Part shown: in pieces, positions 1 to 12,196 of the stretch
Layout of the letters: every line of letters starts with the position of its first letter
Position numbering within the stretch: the stretch's first letter is position 1
Source: Massilia sp. Se16.2.3
GTDB lineage: Bacteria > Pseudomonadota > Gammaproteobacteria > Burkholderiales > Burkholderiaceae_D
Direction: 5' to 3'
Length of the DNA stretch: 64,000 bases
Assembly (NCBI RefSeq): GCF_014171595.1
Contig: NZ_CP050451.1
Coordinates: 3,596,001-3,660,000, forward strand
Program-made: the position numbers and the translations under genes
The notes under the pieces: generated by a model
Databases searched by the model: none
The model's input: only the letters and a program-made list of their open reading frames with translations
Told to the model about the DNA's origin: nothing

Positions 1-1
1 G

Positions 2-1233
2 CGCGACTCGAAGGAACTGGACGTCCCGCGCGAATGGGGTCTCGCGCCCGGCACCATCAAGCGTCCCCGCGGGTCCTGCCCCCAATGCCAGGAAGTGGAC
101 CCGGGGCCGGCGGGCGTGGTGCTGACCCAGGTGCACAAGCTGCCCCTGCCTTCCAGTACGGCGGAAATCGCCGCGCTGGGGCTGGCGAAGCAGGACAGCG
201 CCGCGTGCAGCAGCGCAGTGAAAGAGATGCGCCTGCAGGACGCCTCGGGTTACAGCCTGGTCGACGACGAACGCTTCCAGGTGCAATGCCTGGCTGCGGG
301 CGGCGATGGGCGCCCTGGCGCCCCGGGTGCGGACAGGAAGCCGGAGGTGGCGGCCTGCTTCGCCCTGTATGCGCAGTTCGACGAGAAGTGCCTGGAGACG
401 GCGGCCAGCAAGCGCGACGAGGCCCTGCTCCAGCAGGCCGGCATCCTGGTGCGGGTGGTGCCTGGCCTGCCGATGAAGATCCTGTGTTCGGCCTGGAGGG
501 CGAGCCCGGCAAGCGTGCTCACCGCCCGTCACTGCCTGGCGCGCGAACAGCTGCTCGCCCCCGGCCAGGACGCGGTCGCTCCCGGGGCGCTGACCTTCGT
601 CCCCTACGCCCAGGCCACGTCGGTGCGCTTCGATCCGAAACAGCGCCGCTTCGGCTACGTCGTCAGCGGCGAGATCGCCAGGGACGGCGCCGTACTGCCC
701 CTGTCCTACCCCACCTCGCGGCCCAGGATCGACGAGGACCTGGTGCTGCTGTCGGTCGAGGCGGCGGACGCCACGCGTGCCGTTCCGGACGATACGGCCA
801 GGCCGGCGGTGGCGGTGCCGCCGCAGAGCCGCCAGGGCAGCTACATGACCGTCATCGGATTTCAGGAATTCGTCTACCGCGCCTATCTGCTGAGCGCGCG
901 CCTGAAGGAGGAAACGCTGCCCACCGACGAAGCCCGGTGGCCAGCGGCGAGTGGCGCAAGTTCGTGCGGGTGCATCGCAGCCCCATCTGCCGCAGCCTCG
1001 TCAGCGACCGCGGCAGCCTGCGTCACTTCTGCCAGACCTTCGGGCGCACCAGCGGCGCCCCGCTTTTCACCTTCGACAGTACGCCGGGAACGCGTCCGGC
1101 CACCTATCTCGTCGGGGTGCAGTCGCGCGGCCTGTCGGGCGTCGAGGGAACGCGGGCCAACAACGAGGCGGTCGCGGTGCGCCAGGGAGTCCACCCCTAC
1201 CTCGACAAGCTGCTGGGCGGCGCCACCCCATGA
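2..1233 (+). CDS. trypsin-like serine protease, 5'-truncated, one frame break
   Basis: The reading frame is open from the first bases, so the N-terminus lies outside the window. The protein carries a chymotrypsin-fold signature: TARHCLA around position 525 supplies the catalytic His, DEDLVLLSV around 735 a candidate Asp, and GRTSGAPLF around 1050 the Ser (the usual GDSGGP is degenerate). Two Cys (SPICRS and HFCQTF) flank the C-terminal part and could form a disulphide. Near 930 the frame changes by one base at GAAGCCCGGTGG; one extra C gives a continuous D-E-A-P-V-A-S-G-E-W reading. Probably an exported or periplasmic endopeptidase, but the signal peptide cannot be seen. Substrate is unknown. 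Confidence 0.7.
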   Translation, partial: RLEGTGRPARMGSRARHHQASPRVLPPMPGSGPGAGGRGADPGAQAAPAFQYGGNRRAGAGEAGQRRVQQRSERDAPAGRLGLQPGRRRTLPGAMPGCGRRWAPWRPGCGQEAGGGGLLRPVCAVRREVPGDGGQQARRGPAPAGRHPGAGGAWPADEDPVFGLEGEPGKRAHRPSLPGARTAARPRPGRGRSRGADLRPLRPGHVGALRSETAPLRLRRQRRDRQGRRRTAPVLPHLAAQDRRGPGAAVGRGGGRHACRSGRYGQAGGGGAAAEPPGQLHDRHRISGIRLPRLSAERAPEGGNAAHRRSPVASGEWRKFVRVHRSPICRSLVSDRGSLRHFCQTFGRTSGAPLFTFDSTPGTRPATYLVGVQSRGLSGVEGTRANNEAVAVRQGVHPYLDKLLGGATP

Positions 1234-1246
1234 GCGGGAAGCCGGC

Positions 1247-1284
1247 GCCCCCCTGCATGCGGGATTTGCCGCATGCAGGGGGGC
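1247..1284. terminator. perfect 16-bp hairpin after the protease gene
   Basis: GCCCCCCTGCATGCGG and its exact reverse complement are separated by a 6-base loop (GATTTG). It begins 13 bases after the protease stop codon and about 75 bases before the permease start. No T-run follows on the + strand, so it is a strong structure but not a textbook intrinsic terminator. Confidence 0.6.
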
Positions 1285-1359
1285 GGTGGAATATTGCATG
1301 TTTGCATGTCGGAACTGCATTAGAATCCTATTCCTTTGCACTTACCGGCGCAGGCAGCA

Positions 1360-2757
1360 ATGGCAGAACCCACCCAGCATGACCTTTCCCAGCGGCAGCT
1401 TCCCAAACAAAAGGAAGCGGCCCAGCAGTTGCGGCGCGGCCTGAAGAGCCGCCATATCCAGCTGATCGCCCTCGGCGGCGCCATCGGCACCGGCCTCTTC
1501 CTCGGCATCGGCCAGACCATCCCGATGGCCGGGCCGGCCGCCCTGCTCGGCTACGGCATCGCCGGCATCATCGCCTTCCTCATCATGCGCCAGCTGGCCG
1601 AACTGGTGGTCGATGAGCCGGTCGCGGGGTCGGTCAGCCATTTTGCCGACAAGTACGGCGGCCACATGGCCGGTTTCGTGGCCGGCTGGAACTACTGGGT
1701 CATGTACGTGCTCGTCAGCATGGCCGAACTGTCGGCCGTCGGTATCTACGTCCAGTACTGGTTCCCGCAGGTCCCCGCCTGGGAATCCGCGCTGATCTTC
1801 TTCGTGCTCGTCAATTCGCTGAGCCTCCTCAACGTGCGCGCGTTCGGCGAACTGGAGTTCTGGTTCGCCGTCATCAAGGTGGTGGCGGTGGTCGGCATGA
1901 TCCTGTTCGGCATCTACCTGCTGGCCTCCGGCACGGGCGGACCGCAGGCCGGCGTAGCCAACCTGTGGCGCAACGGCGGCTTCTTCCCGAATGGCGCGGC
2001 CGGGCTGGCGATGTCGATGGCGGTCATCATGTTCTCCTTCGGCGGACTGGAACTGATCGGCATCACCGCGGCCGAGGCGGACGATCCGGCGCGCTCGATC
2101 CCGCGCGCTACCAACCAGGCCCTCTACCGCGTGCTGATCTTCTATATCGGCGCCCTGTTCGTGCTGCTCTCCCTCTATCCCTGGCAGCGGGTCGGCGCCG
2201 AAGGCAGTCCTTTCGTCCTGATCTTCGATGCCCTCGACAGCAAGTTCGTCGCCCATGCGCTGAACTTCGTCGTGCTCACCGCCGCACTGTCGGTCTACAA
2301 CAGCGCGGTCTACGCCAACACGCGCATGCTCTACGGCCTGGCGGTCCAGGGCAATGCGCCGCGCGCGCTTTTGAAACTGAGCCGTAACGGCGCGCCGGTC
2401 GTCGCGCTGGCTGTCTCCGCCTTTGCCACGCTGGTCTGCATCAGCGTGAACTACTTCATGCCGCGCGAGGCCTTCGGCCTGATGATGGGCCTGGCGGTGG
2501 CGGGACTGATCATCAACTGGGCCACGATTTCCATCGTACACATGCGTTTTCGCACGCTGCGCGCCGGCAAGCCGACGGGCTTTCCGAGTCCCCTGCATCC
2601 GTTCTCGAACTGGCTGTGCCTGGCTTTCCTGGCCGGCATCCTGGCGGTCATGTACCTGACGCCCGGCCTGCGCGTATCGGTGTACCTGATTCCGGCCTGG
2701 CTGCTGCTACTCTGCGCCGGCTACGCCCTGCGCCGGCGCGGCGCCCGCACGGCCTAG
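1360..2757 (+). CDS. amino acid permease, APC superfamily (AroP/PheP/ProY type)
   Basis: A 465-residue inner-membrane transporter with about 12 hydrophobic segments. The N-terminal motif LKSRHIQLIALGGAIGTGLF (first helix, residues about 25-45) is diagnostic of the AAT family of proton-driven amino acid permeases, and the downstream GLELIGITAAEADDPARSIP segment is also typical. The start is ATG 1360, which places the conserved motif at the usual distance; an in-frame upstream ATG at 1336 is possible but less likely. The gene is unbroken and stands alone between the protease and the efflux operon. Substrate (aromatic amino acids, proline or others) cannot be told from sequence alone. Confidence 0.88.
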   Translation: MAEPTQHDLSQRQLPKQKEAAQQLRRGLKSRHIQLIALGGAIGTGLFLGIGQTIPMAGPAALLGYGIAGIIAFLIMRQLAELVVDEPVAGSVSHFADKYGGHMAGFVAGWNYWVMYVLVSMAELSAVGIYVQYWFPQVPAWESALIFFVLVNSLSLLNVRAFGELEFWFAVIKVVAVVGMILFGIYLLASGTGGPQAGVANLWRNGGFFPNGAAGLAMSMAVIMFSFGGLELIGITAAEADDPARSIPRATNQALYRVLIFYIGALFVLLSLYPWQRVGAEGSPFVLIFDALDSKFVAHALNFVVLTAALSVYNSAVYANTRMLYGLAVQGNAPRALLKLSRNGAPVVALAVSAFATLVCISVNYFMPREAFGLMMGLAVAGLIINWATISIVHMRFRTLRAGKPTGFPSPLHPFSNWLCLAFLAGILAVMYLTPGLRVSVYLIPAWLLLLCAGYALRRRGARTA

Positions 2758-3238
2758 CCGCTCGCTCGTGCCGGGGCGGCGCCGGTTTCGTTAGACTGGG
2801 CGCTGGATTTATCTTCACGGCGCGCATGAAATCGTTCGAACAACCCCCGGCGCCGGGTGACGCGGCGCCGCAAGGTGGCGCGCAGCTGACTGGTACCGAT
2901 GGCCAACCCGGCGCCGACACCCTCCTGGCCGGGGCCCGTGCGCCGGCACGCGGGGCCGGTGCCGATGAGCGAGTTCGAGGCGCGCTGGCGAGCGGTGGCG
3001 CCGCCGCCCGCCTCCTGATTGGTCCCCGGCGCAGGGGTTCACTGCGCCCCCTGCAGCCTGAGGCAGGAGCTAGCCGCAAACGGTAGGGTGGGCGCCCCGT
3101 GCCCACGCCGTCCGCACCTTGCCCCGTCCCGTGCGCTCGCCGCCGCCGCAACCCAGTATTCTGGTAGCAAACCGACAACGCCGGCCTGGGCTGGCCTGTC
3201 GTCCACTGACCCAAGCGGACAAGCCTGTCCAGAACCGA
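2758..3238. other. intergenic region with one dispersed repeat
   Basis: No convincing gene was found. An open frame from ATG 2826 to 3086 encodes a low-complexity Gly/Ala/Pro/Arg-rich product with no recognisable domain and looks like GC-rich noise. A GTAGGGTGGGC repeat lies at 3083-3108. The last 100 bases before 3239 presumably hold the tetR promoter. Confidence 0.5.
3083..3108. repeat. dispersed GTAGGGTGGGC palindromic repeat
   Basis: GTAGGGTGGGC, a 7-base spacer, then GCCCACGC; the GGGC/GCCC parts can pair. Related copies lie at 8239-8311, 60197-60422 and, more divergent, near 52494. Confidence 0.65.
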
Positions 3239-3782
3239 ATGACCACGCTCCGATCCGATGCCGCGCTGCGGCGCGAGCAGATCCTCGATGCGGCCGACGC
3301 GGTGTTCGCCGCCCACGGCATCACGGCGCCGCTCGACCTGGTGGTGGCGCAAGCCGGCGTCGGCCGCGCCACGCTGTACCGTAACTTCCCCGAGCGCGCC
3401 GCCCTGGTCGAGGCCCTGTTCGACCGCGCGCTCGCGCAACTCGAGCTTGAACATGGCGGCGCCGACTTCTTTGTCCTCCCTCGAAGCGGTGGCGCTGCGC
3501 ATCGTCGCCGCGCCCGCGCTGGCGGACTACTGGCGTGCCCTCGATGCGGTGTCGACCGCGCGCGGGCCCGGCGAGCGTATAGCGCGGCTGTTCCGCGCGC
3601 CGCTGGCCAAAGCCGTGCGCAGCGGGTCCTGCCGCGCCGACCTCAAGCCCGCCGATATGCCCCTGGTCTGCGGCATGCTGGGCGCGACCCTGCGCGGCAG
3701 CTCGCCGGCGCGGCGGCGCGCGCTCGTCAAGCGCACGCTCGACCTGCTGGCGGCCGGCGTCGCAGCGTGGCCGGAGCGCTAG
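3239..3782 (+). CDS. TetR-family repressor of the adjacent efflux operon, one frame break
   Basis: The N-terminal 60 residues are a TetR helix-turn-helix: REQILDAADAVFAAHG, then VVAQAGVGRATLYRNFPER with the conserved LYRNF core. The start is ATG 3239. The frame changes between about 3440 and 3480; after it the second frame continues with LEAVALRIVAAPALADYWRAL and ends at 3782 with the helical ligand-binding domain. Full length is about 180 residues, normal for the family. The stop codon abuts the ATG of the MFS gene at 3783, so the regulator is co-transcribed with the pump it probably controls by drug-induced derepression. The operator is not identified. Confidence 0.82.
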
Positions 3783-5459
3783 ATGGTCGTGCTGCTAAAG
3801 CCCACGCCGAACTGGGAAGAGCACGAAAAGCCGGGGCTGCCCGGCTCCCCCGCGATGCCCCGGCACCCGCCGCTGGTGCGCCTGGCGTATGCGCTCGTCG
3901 CCCTCCTGGTGGGCCTCACCGGTGGCCTGGGCAATGCGCTCGTCTCGGCCAACCTGGCCACCATCCAGGGCCAGCTCGGCCTGACCCCGTCGGAAGGCAC
4001 CTGGCTGCCGGCCGCCTACGTGATGGTCAACATCACGGTGAACCTGCTGGTCTTCAAGTTCCGCCAGCAGTACGGCATGCGCATCTTCACCGAGATCGGC
4101 CTTGGACTGTACGCGGCCGTCACGCTGCTGCACCTGCTGGTGGGCGGCTTCGCGATGGCCGTTGCCGTGCGCGCCGTCAGCGGCTTCGCCGGCGCGGCCG
4201 CCACCACGCTGTCGATGCTCTACATGCTGCAGGCCATGCCGCGCGCCTACACCGGCAAGATGGTCGTACTCGGGGTCGGCATCCCCAGCCTGGCCACGCC
4301 GCTGGCCTGGCTGCTCTCGCCCACGCTGCTGGTGTATGGCCAGTGGCACAACCTGTATCTGTTCGAAGCCGGCCTCGCACTGTGCTCGCTGGCGGCCGTG
4401 GTGATCCTCAAACTCCCGCCGGGCATGCACATCAAGGTCTTCGAAAAACTCGACTTCCTCACCTTTGCCCTCATGGCGCCGGGCGCGGCGATGCTGGTCG
4501 CCGCGCTGGCCCAGGGCTACAGCCAATGGTGGTTCGACGAGCCCTGGCTGGCCTACCTGCTCATTGGCGCGGTGGTCCTGATCAGCACTGCCTTCTACAT
4601 CGAGCACCACCGCGCCAACCCGCTGATCCAGACCCGCTGGCTGATGACGCCCACCATGTTGCGCTTCATCGTCGGCGCCTTCCTGATCCGCTTCCTGACC
4701 TCGGAGCAGACTTTCGGCGCGGTCGGCCTGCTGCGCACCCTCGGCATGGGCCCGGATCAGATGCAGCCCCTGTTTGCCGTGATCCTGGCCGGCACCGTGC
4801 TCGGCATCGCCGCCAGCTCGCTCAGCTTCAGCCCGAAGACGCTGATCCCGCAGATCATCGTCGCCATCGTGCTGCTGGGGTCCGCGGCGGTGCTGGACTA
4901 CGGCCGCACCAGCCTGGACCGCCCGCAGGACTTCTTCTTCAGCCAGTTCCTGATGGCGGTCGGCAGCGGCATGTTCCTCGGCCCCCTGGTCCTGCTGGGC
5001 ATCACCCAGGCATTGAAGTTCGGCCCCAACTATGTCATCACCTTCACGGTGGTGCTGTCGATGACGCAGACCCTGGGTGCGATGACCGGCTCGGCTCTGC
5101 TCAGCACTTACCAGCTGCATCGCGAGCAGGTGTATTCGAGCGAACTGGTCGCGCAGATCAACCCGGCCGACCCGCAGGTGGCGCAGCGCCTGCAGCAGCA
5201 AACGGGCGTGTATCGCGCCACGGTCCTCGATCCGGTCCAGCGCGCGGCGCAGGGCACGGCGCTGCTGGCCCAGATCGCCCGGCGCGAAGCGAACGTGCGG
5301 GCCTTTAACGACGTGTTTGCCTTGAGCGGCGTACTGGCCCTGCTGTTCCTGTTCTGGTCCCTGTTCGTGGCGATCCGCGCCGCGATCCGCAACCGCAGGC
5401 TCGATGCGGCCGCCGCCGCTCCAGCCAACCCGGCGCCCGCGCGCGCCGTCAACACCTGA
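3783..5459 (+). CDS. MFS drug efflux permease, DHA2/EmrB type
   Basis: A 558-residue protein with about 14 hydrophobic segments, as in DHA2 drug:H+ antiporters. The start region of the transporter domain contains ATIQGQLGLTPSEGTWLPAAY, typical of EmrB-like first/second helices. The C-terminus has a short Ala/Pro-rich cytoplasmic tail. The gene is intact. It follows the TetR gene without a gap and precedes an HlyD-type adaptor by 6 bases, so it is the inner-membrane pump of a tripartite system with 5466-6748 and 6745-8127. Substrates are probably hydrophobic drugs or aromatic compounds, inferred from the family only. Confidence 0.88.
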   Translation: MVVLLKPTPNWEEHEKPGLPGSPAMPRHPPLVRLAYALVALLVGLTGGLGNALVSANLATIQGQLGLTPSEGTWLPAAYVMVNITVNLLVFKFRQQYGMRIFTEIGLGLYAAVTLLHLLVGGFAMAVAVRAVSGFAGAAATTLSMLYMLQAMPRAYTGKMVVLGVGIPSLATPLAWLLSPTLLVYGQWHNLYLFEAGLALCSLAAVVILKLPPGMHIKVFEKLDFLTFALMAPGAAMLVAALAQGYSQWWFDEPWLAYLLIGAVVLISTAFYIEHHRANPLIQTRWLMTPTMLRFIVGAFLIRFLTSEQTFGAVGLLRTLGMGPDQMQPLFAVILAGTVLGIAASSLSFSPKTLIPQIIVAIVLLGSAAVLDYGRTSLDRPQDFFFSQFLMAVGSGMFLGPLVLLGITQALKFGPNYVITFTVVLSMTQTLGAMTGSALLSTYQLHREQVYSSELVAQINPADPQVAQRLQQQTGVYRATVLDPVQRAAQGTALLAQIARREANVRAFNDVFALSGVLALLFLFWSLFVAIRAAIRNRRLDAAAAAPANPAPARAVNT

Positions 5460-5465
5460 GATTCC

Positions 5466-6748
5466 ATGAACCAGCCTTCCCGTCCCACCCGCGAAGAACT
5501 CGACGAAGCGGCCGCCAACCCGCCCGCCCCGACCGACTCCGACGACAGCGCCACCAACGGCGCTGCCGGCACCCCGGCAGCCATGCCAGCCGGCCGCAGG
5601 GCGACCGATCCGCCGGTGGTGCCGGTCACGCCCGCCGCGACATCGGCAGCGGCGCCCGCCGCGCCGCCAAAGATCATCAAGGCCAGTGCGCGCTCGATCG
5701 CGCTGATGGCGGTGGTGGCGGCAATCGGCATCGCCCTGATCATGTGGGCCTGGCACCTGGGTCCCTTCAACACGGCGCGGGTGAGCACCGACAACGCCTA
5801 CGTGCGCGGCGCCATCACCGTGCTCTCGCCGCAGGTCAACGGCTATGTCACCGAGGTGCTGGTGAAGGACTACCAGTACGTCAAGGCCGGCCAGGAATTG
5901 CTGCGCATCGACGACCGCGTGTATGCCGAGCGGGTGCGCCAGGCCGAAGGCCAGCTGGCCAATGCCGTCGCCCAGTTGAACAACGCCGAGCAGACCCAGG
6001 CCCAGAACACGGCGTCGCGCGGCTCGGCGCGTGCCAACCTGGCCGCGGCCGAAGCGGAACTGGCGCGTGCGCGCGCAGAACAGGCCCGGGTCGACGAGCT
6101 GGCCGAGCGCGGATCCGTGTCGCTGAGCGAACGCGACCGCGTGCGCACCTCGGCGCGGGTGGCCGCGGCAAACGTCCTGAAAGCGCGGGCCGACATCGAC
6201 ATCGCCGGCCAGCGCATCAAGTCCACGACCGTTTCGCGTGGCGGCTTGCAGGCCCAGGTCAGCATGGCCGAGGCAGCCCTCGCGCTGGCGAAGATCGACC
6301 TGTCCAACACGGTGATCAAGGCGCCGCGCGACGGCCAGGTCAGCGAGGCGACCGTGCGCCGCGGCCAGTACGTGACGGCCGGCTCGCAGCTGCTGTTCCC
6401 GGTGCCCGACCAGCTGTGGGTGGTAGCCAACTTCAAGGAGGGCCAGACCTGGCGCATGCGCGTCGGCCAGCCGGCGCGCTTCACGGTCGACGCCTTCGAA
6501 GGCGCCTCCCTCACCGGCCACGTCGAGCAGATCGCGCCAGCGACGGGTTCGAGTTCTCGGTGCTGCGCCCCGACAACGCTTCGGGCAACTTCACCAAGGT
6601 CGTGCAGCGCCTGCCGGTGCGCATCGCCATCGACCCGAGCCAGGAGCTGGCGCGGCGGCTGCGGCCGGGCATGTCGGTGACGGCCGAAGTCGATACAGGC
6701 GCGGTGCCGCGCCAGGACGCTCGGGCCGGTGCGGCGGGTGGCCGATGA
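5466..6748 (+). CDS. HlyD/EmrA-type membrane-fusion protein, one frame break
   Basis: Periplasmic adaptor linking the MFS pump to the outer-membrane channel. The N-terminus has a Pro/Ala-rich cytoplasmic stretch, then one transmembrane helix (ALMAVVAAIGIALIMWAWHL, about residues 78-97). Next come a barrel-sandwich half (STDNAYVRGAITVLSPQVNG), a long alpha-hairpin rich in Ala/Glu/Arg, and the second half-motif DLSNTVIKAPRDGQVSE. Near 6545 the frame shifts by one base at GGGTTCGAGTTC; restoring a G gives the family motif APATGSEFSVL, and the second frame continues RPDNASGNFTKVVQRLPVRI to the stop at 6748. ATGA overlap with the next gene. Length about 427 residues is normal. Confidence 0.85.
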
Positions 6749-8127
6749 GGAGCCGGCGCGCGTTCACGGGTTTGCTGGCGGCGCTGGGCGCGGCCAGCCT
6801 GTCGGGCTGCCTGCCGGCCTGGCGTGCGGCGCCGGCGGGCTCGCAGGTAACGCCACCGGCCGCCTGGCGCGAGCCTGCCGAAGGCAACGCAAGCGTCGAG
6901 CCGCGCTGGTGGCGTGCCTTTGGCGACCCGAGGCTCGATGAGCTGGTAGCGGCGGCACTTGCCCGCAACAGCGATGTCCTGATCGCCGTGGCGCGGGTCG
7001 ACGAAGCGCGCGCCCAGGCCGAGCTGGCGGAAGCGGCGCGCCTGCCAGCCGTGAACGGCGCACTGGGCGTACAGGCCGGCCGGGCGCTGCAGGCCACCGG
7101 CATCAGCGACAGCAAGACGATCCAGCCGGCGCTCCAGGCCAGCTGGGAGCCGGACCTGTTCGGGCGCATCCGCAACCAGGTGCGCGCGGCCACGCTGCAG
7201 TACCGCGCCAGCCAGGCCGAGCGCGATGCCGTGCTGCTGGCCGTGGCCTCGACCACCGCCCAGAATTACATCGCCCTGCTGGCGCTCGATGCCCAGCTCT
7301 TCATCACCCATGAAACCGTGGCCTCGCGCGCGGAAGCTTTGCGCCTGGCGACCGACCAGGCGCGGGTCGGCTATATCTCGCAGCTGCAGCTGACCCAGGC
7401 CCAGTCGGAATACCAGTCGGTGTTGCAGGCCATTCCGGAACTGGAACTGGCCGTGCGGCGCCAGGAAAACGCCGTGCGCCTGCTCGCGGGCGAGCTCCCC
7501 GGGCCGCTCGAGCGCGGCAAGGCCTTCGATGCCCTGCTGCTGCCGCCCGTGCCCCAGGCCCTGCCCTCGCAGCTGCTCGCGCGCCGGCCCGACATTGCCC
7601 AGCGCGCGCTGCTGCTGGCGGCCAGCGACACGGCGCTCGCGCTGCGCCGCCAGGCCTTCCTGCCCCAGGTGTCGCTCAGCGCCCAGCTGGGCAGCCTGTT
7701 CGTCAATGCGCTGGATTACGATCCGGTCACGGTCTGGAGCATTGGTGGCAGCGTGCTGGCGCCGCTGTTCTCCGGCGGGCGCCTGCGCGCCGGATACGCG
7801 GCGGCTGCTTCCCAGCGCGACCAGGCAGCATTCGCCTACCGGCGCGCCGTGCTCACCGCCTTTTCGGAGGTGGAAAATGCGCTTGCGGGTGTGCCGCGGC
7901 TTTCGGCACAGGTAGGCCACGCGCAGCAAAGGCGCGAGATCCTGGCGCGCTCGCTCGGCTATGCGCGCGACCGCTACCAGGCCGGCTACGCCTCTTATCT
8001 CGAGCAACTCGACGCCCAGCGCAATTTATTCCAGGTAGAGCTGAACCTGGTGACGTTGCGGCGCACACAAATCGATAACCTGGTCGCGCTGTACCGGGCG
8101 CTGGGGGGTGGCTGGGCGGCGCTGTAG
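6745..8127 (+). CDS. outer-membrane efflux lipoprotein, NodT/OprM family
   Basis: A 460-residue TolC-like channel subunit. A lipoprotein signal peptide with lipobox LSGC at residues 19-22 precedes a Pro-rich stretch, then WWRAFGDPRLDELVAAALARN, the signature opening of the first OEP repeat. A second repeat begins near RRPDIAQRALLLAASDTALA, and the C-terminus has YQAGYASYLEQLDAQRNLFQ, typical of the NodT group. The start ATG 6745 overlaps the adaptor stop by four bases. The gene is intact and completes the tetR-MFS-HlyD-NodT operon. Confidence 0.9.
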   Translation: MRSRRAFTGLLAALGAASLSGCLPAWRAAPAGSQVTPPAAWREPAEGNASVEPRWWRAFGDPRLDELVAAALARNSDVLIAVARVDEARAQAELAEAARLPAVNGALGVQAGRALQATGISDSKTIQPALQASWEPDLFGRIRNQVRAATLQYRASQAERDAVLLAVASTTAQNYIALLALDAQLFITHETVASRAEALRLATDQARVGYISQLQLTQAQSEYQSVLQAIPELELAVRRQENAVRLLAGELPGPLERGKAFDALLLPPVPQALPSQLLARRPDIAQRALLLAASDTALALRRQAFLPQVSLSAQLGSLFVNALDYDPVTVWSIGGSVLAPLFSGGRLRAGYAAAASQRDQAAFAYRRAVLTAFSEVENALAGVPRLSAQVGHAQQRREILARSLGYARDRYQAGYASYLEQLDAQRNLFQVELNLVTLRRTQIDNLVALYRALGGGWAAL

Positions 8128-10787
<2,660 letters not shown>

Positions 10788-12192
10788 ATGGGTATTCACG
10801 TCATCAAGATGCCGGACCTGGGTGAAGGCATCGCCGAGGTCGAAGTCGTGGCATGGCATGTCAAGCCGGGCGACACGGTCAAGGAAGACCAGGTGCTGGC
10901 CGACGTCATGACCGATAAAGCCACCGTCGAGATTCCCTCGCCGGTGCACGGCGTCGTCACCTCGCTGGGCGGCAAGCTCGGCGAAGCCATGGCCGTCGGC
11001 GCCGAGCTGATCCGCCTCGAGGTCGAAGGCGCAGGCAACTTCAAGGGCGATGCGAAAACGCCGGCCGAAGCAGTCAAGCAGGCCTTTGTCGCCGCGGCGG
11101 AAAGCGCCGGCACCACCGCGGCGCGCGCCGGCGGTGGCGCCACCGTCGACGAATTCATCCCGATCACCGTGGCACAGCCGGAAACGGTCGTCACCAGCGT
11201 GACCAGCGCCGAGACCGCGGCGCCGGCGGGGGCCGCGCCACCGGCGAAACCGGCCCCGGCCTACACGCAAGCCGGCGGCGGCGCAGCGAGCCCGGCCCAC
11301 CACGGCCGCGCTGCCGGCGAAAAAGCCGCTGGCCGCTCCCGCCGTGCGCCAGCGCGCACGGGACATGGGCATCGAGCTGCAGTTCGTCACCGGCAGCGGT
11401 CCCGCGGGCCGCATCCAGCATGCCGACCTCGACGCATTTGTCGCACGCGGCCAGAAGAAGGCCGCGGAAGGCGACCGCCGCTATGCCGTGCTCGAGGGCG
11501 AACAGGCCATGCCGGTCATCGGCATGCGCCGCAAGATCGCCGAGAAGATGCAGGAAGCGAAACGCCGCATCCCGCACTTCACCTATGTGGAAGAAATCGA
11601 CGTCACCGAACTGGAAGCGCTGCGCGTGCAACTGAACGCACGCTATGCCGGCCAGCGTCCGAAGCTCACACTGCTGCCGCTGATCATGCGCGCCACCGTG
11701 CTCGCGATCCGCAAGTACCCGTCCGTCAACGCCCGCTTCGACGACGACGCCAATATCGTCACCACCTACAATCCGGTCCACCTGGGCATCGCTGCCCAGA
11801 CCGACGCCGGCCTGATGGTACCGGTAGTGCGCAACGCCGAGGCACGCGACCCCTGGTCGGCCGCCGCCGAAGTGGCACGCCTGGCCGAGGCCGCGCGCAG
11901 CGGCAAGGCCCTGCGCGAAGAGCTCAGCGGTTCCACCATCACCATCACCAGCCTGGGCGCCCTGGGCGGCATCGTCACCACGCCGGTCATCAACCGGCCG
12001 GAAGTGGCGATCATCGGCGTGAACCGTATCATCGACAAGCCGGTGATCCTGAATGGCGCCATGGTCGCGCGCAAGACAATGAACCTGTCGTCCTCCTTCG
12101 ACCATCGCGTGATCGACGGCATGGTGGCGGCCGAGTTCATCCAGACCATCCGCGGCTACCTCGAGTGCCCGGCAACCCTGTTCGTGGAGTGA
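10788..12192 (+). CDS. bkdB: branched-chain 2-oxoacid dehydrogenase E2 (dihydrolipoyl acyltransferase), one frame break
   Basis: Core of the complex. The N-terminal lipoyl domain (residues 1-80) carries the lipoylated Lys in [16 protein letters not shown]. An Ala/Pro linker follows, then the peripheral subunit-binding domain ([27 protein letters not shown]) and the catalytic domain ending in [17 protein letters not shown] with the HxxxDG active site. The frame changes in the linker near 11285-11298 at GCGAGCCCGGCCCACC (plus one or minus two). The linker tolerates variation, but the break separates the lipoyl and catalytic domains and would inactivate the enzyme if real. Four-base gap to lpdV. 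Confidence 0.92.
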
Positions 12193-12196
12193 AGCG

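Noticed and set aside
2826..3086. small ORF between the permease and tetR
   Set aside because: Low-complexity Gly/Ala/Arg product, no similarity or convincing ribosome-binding site; overlaps a dispersed repeat.
3795..6521. 908-codon open frame on the minus strand opposite the efflux pump genes
   Set aside because: It has His/Gln/Arg/Gly-biased composition typical of antisense frames in GC-rich DNA, and the opposite strand encodes clear MFS and HlyD proteins.
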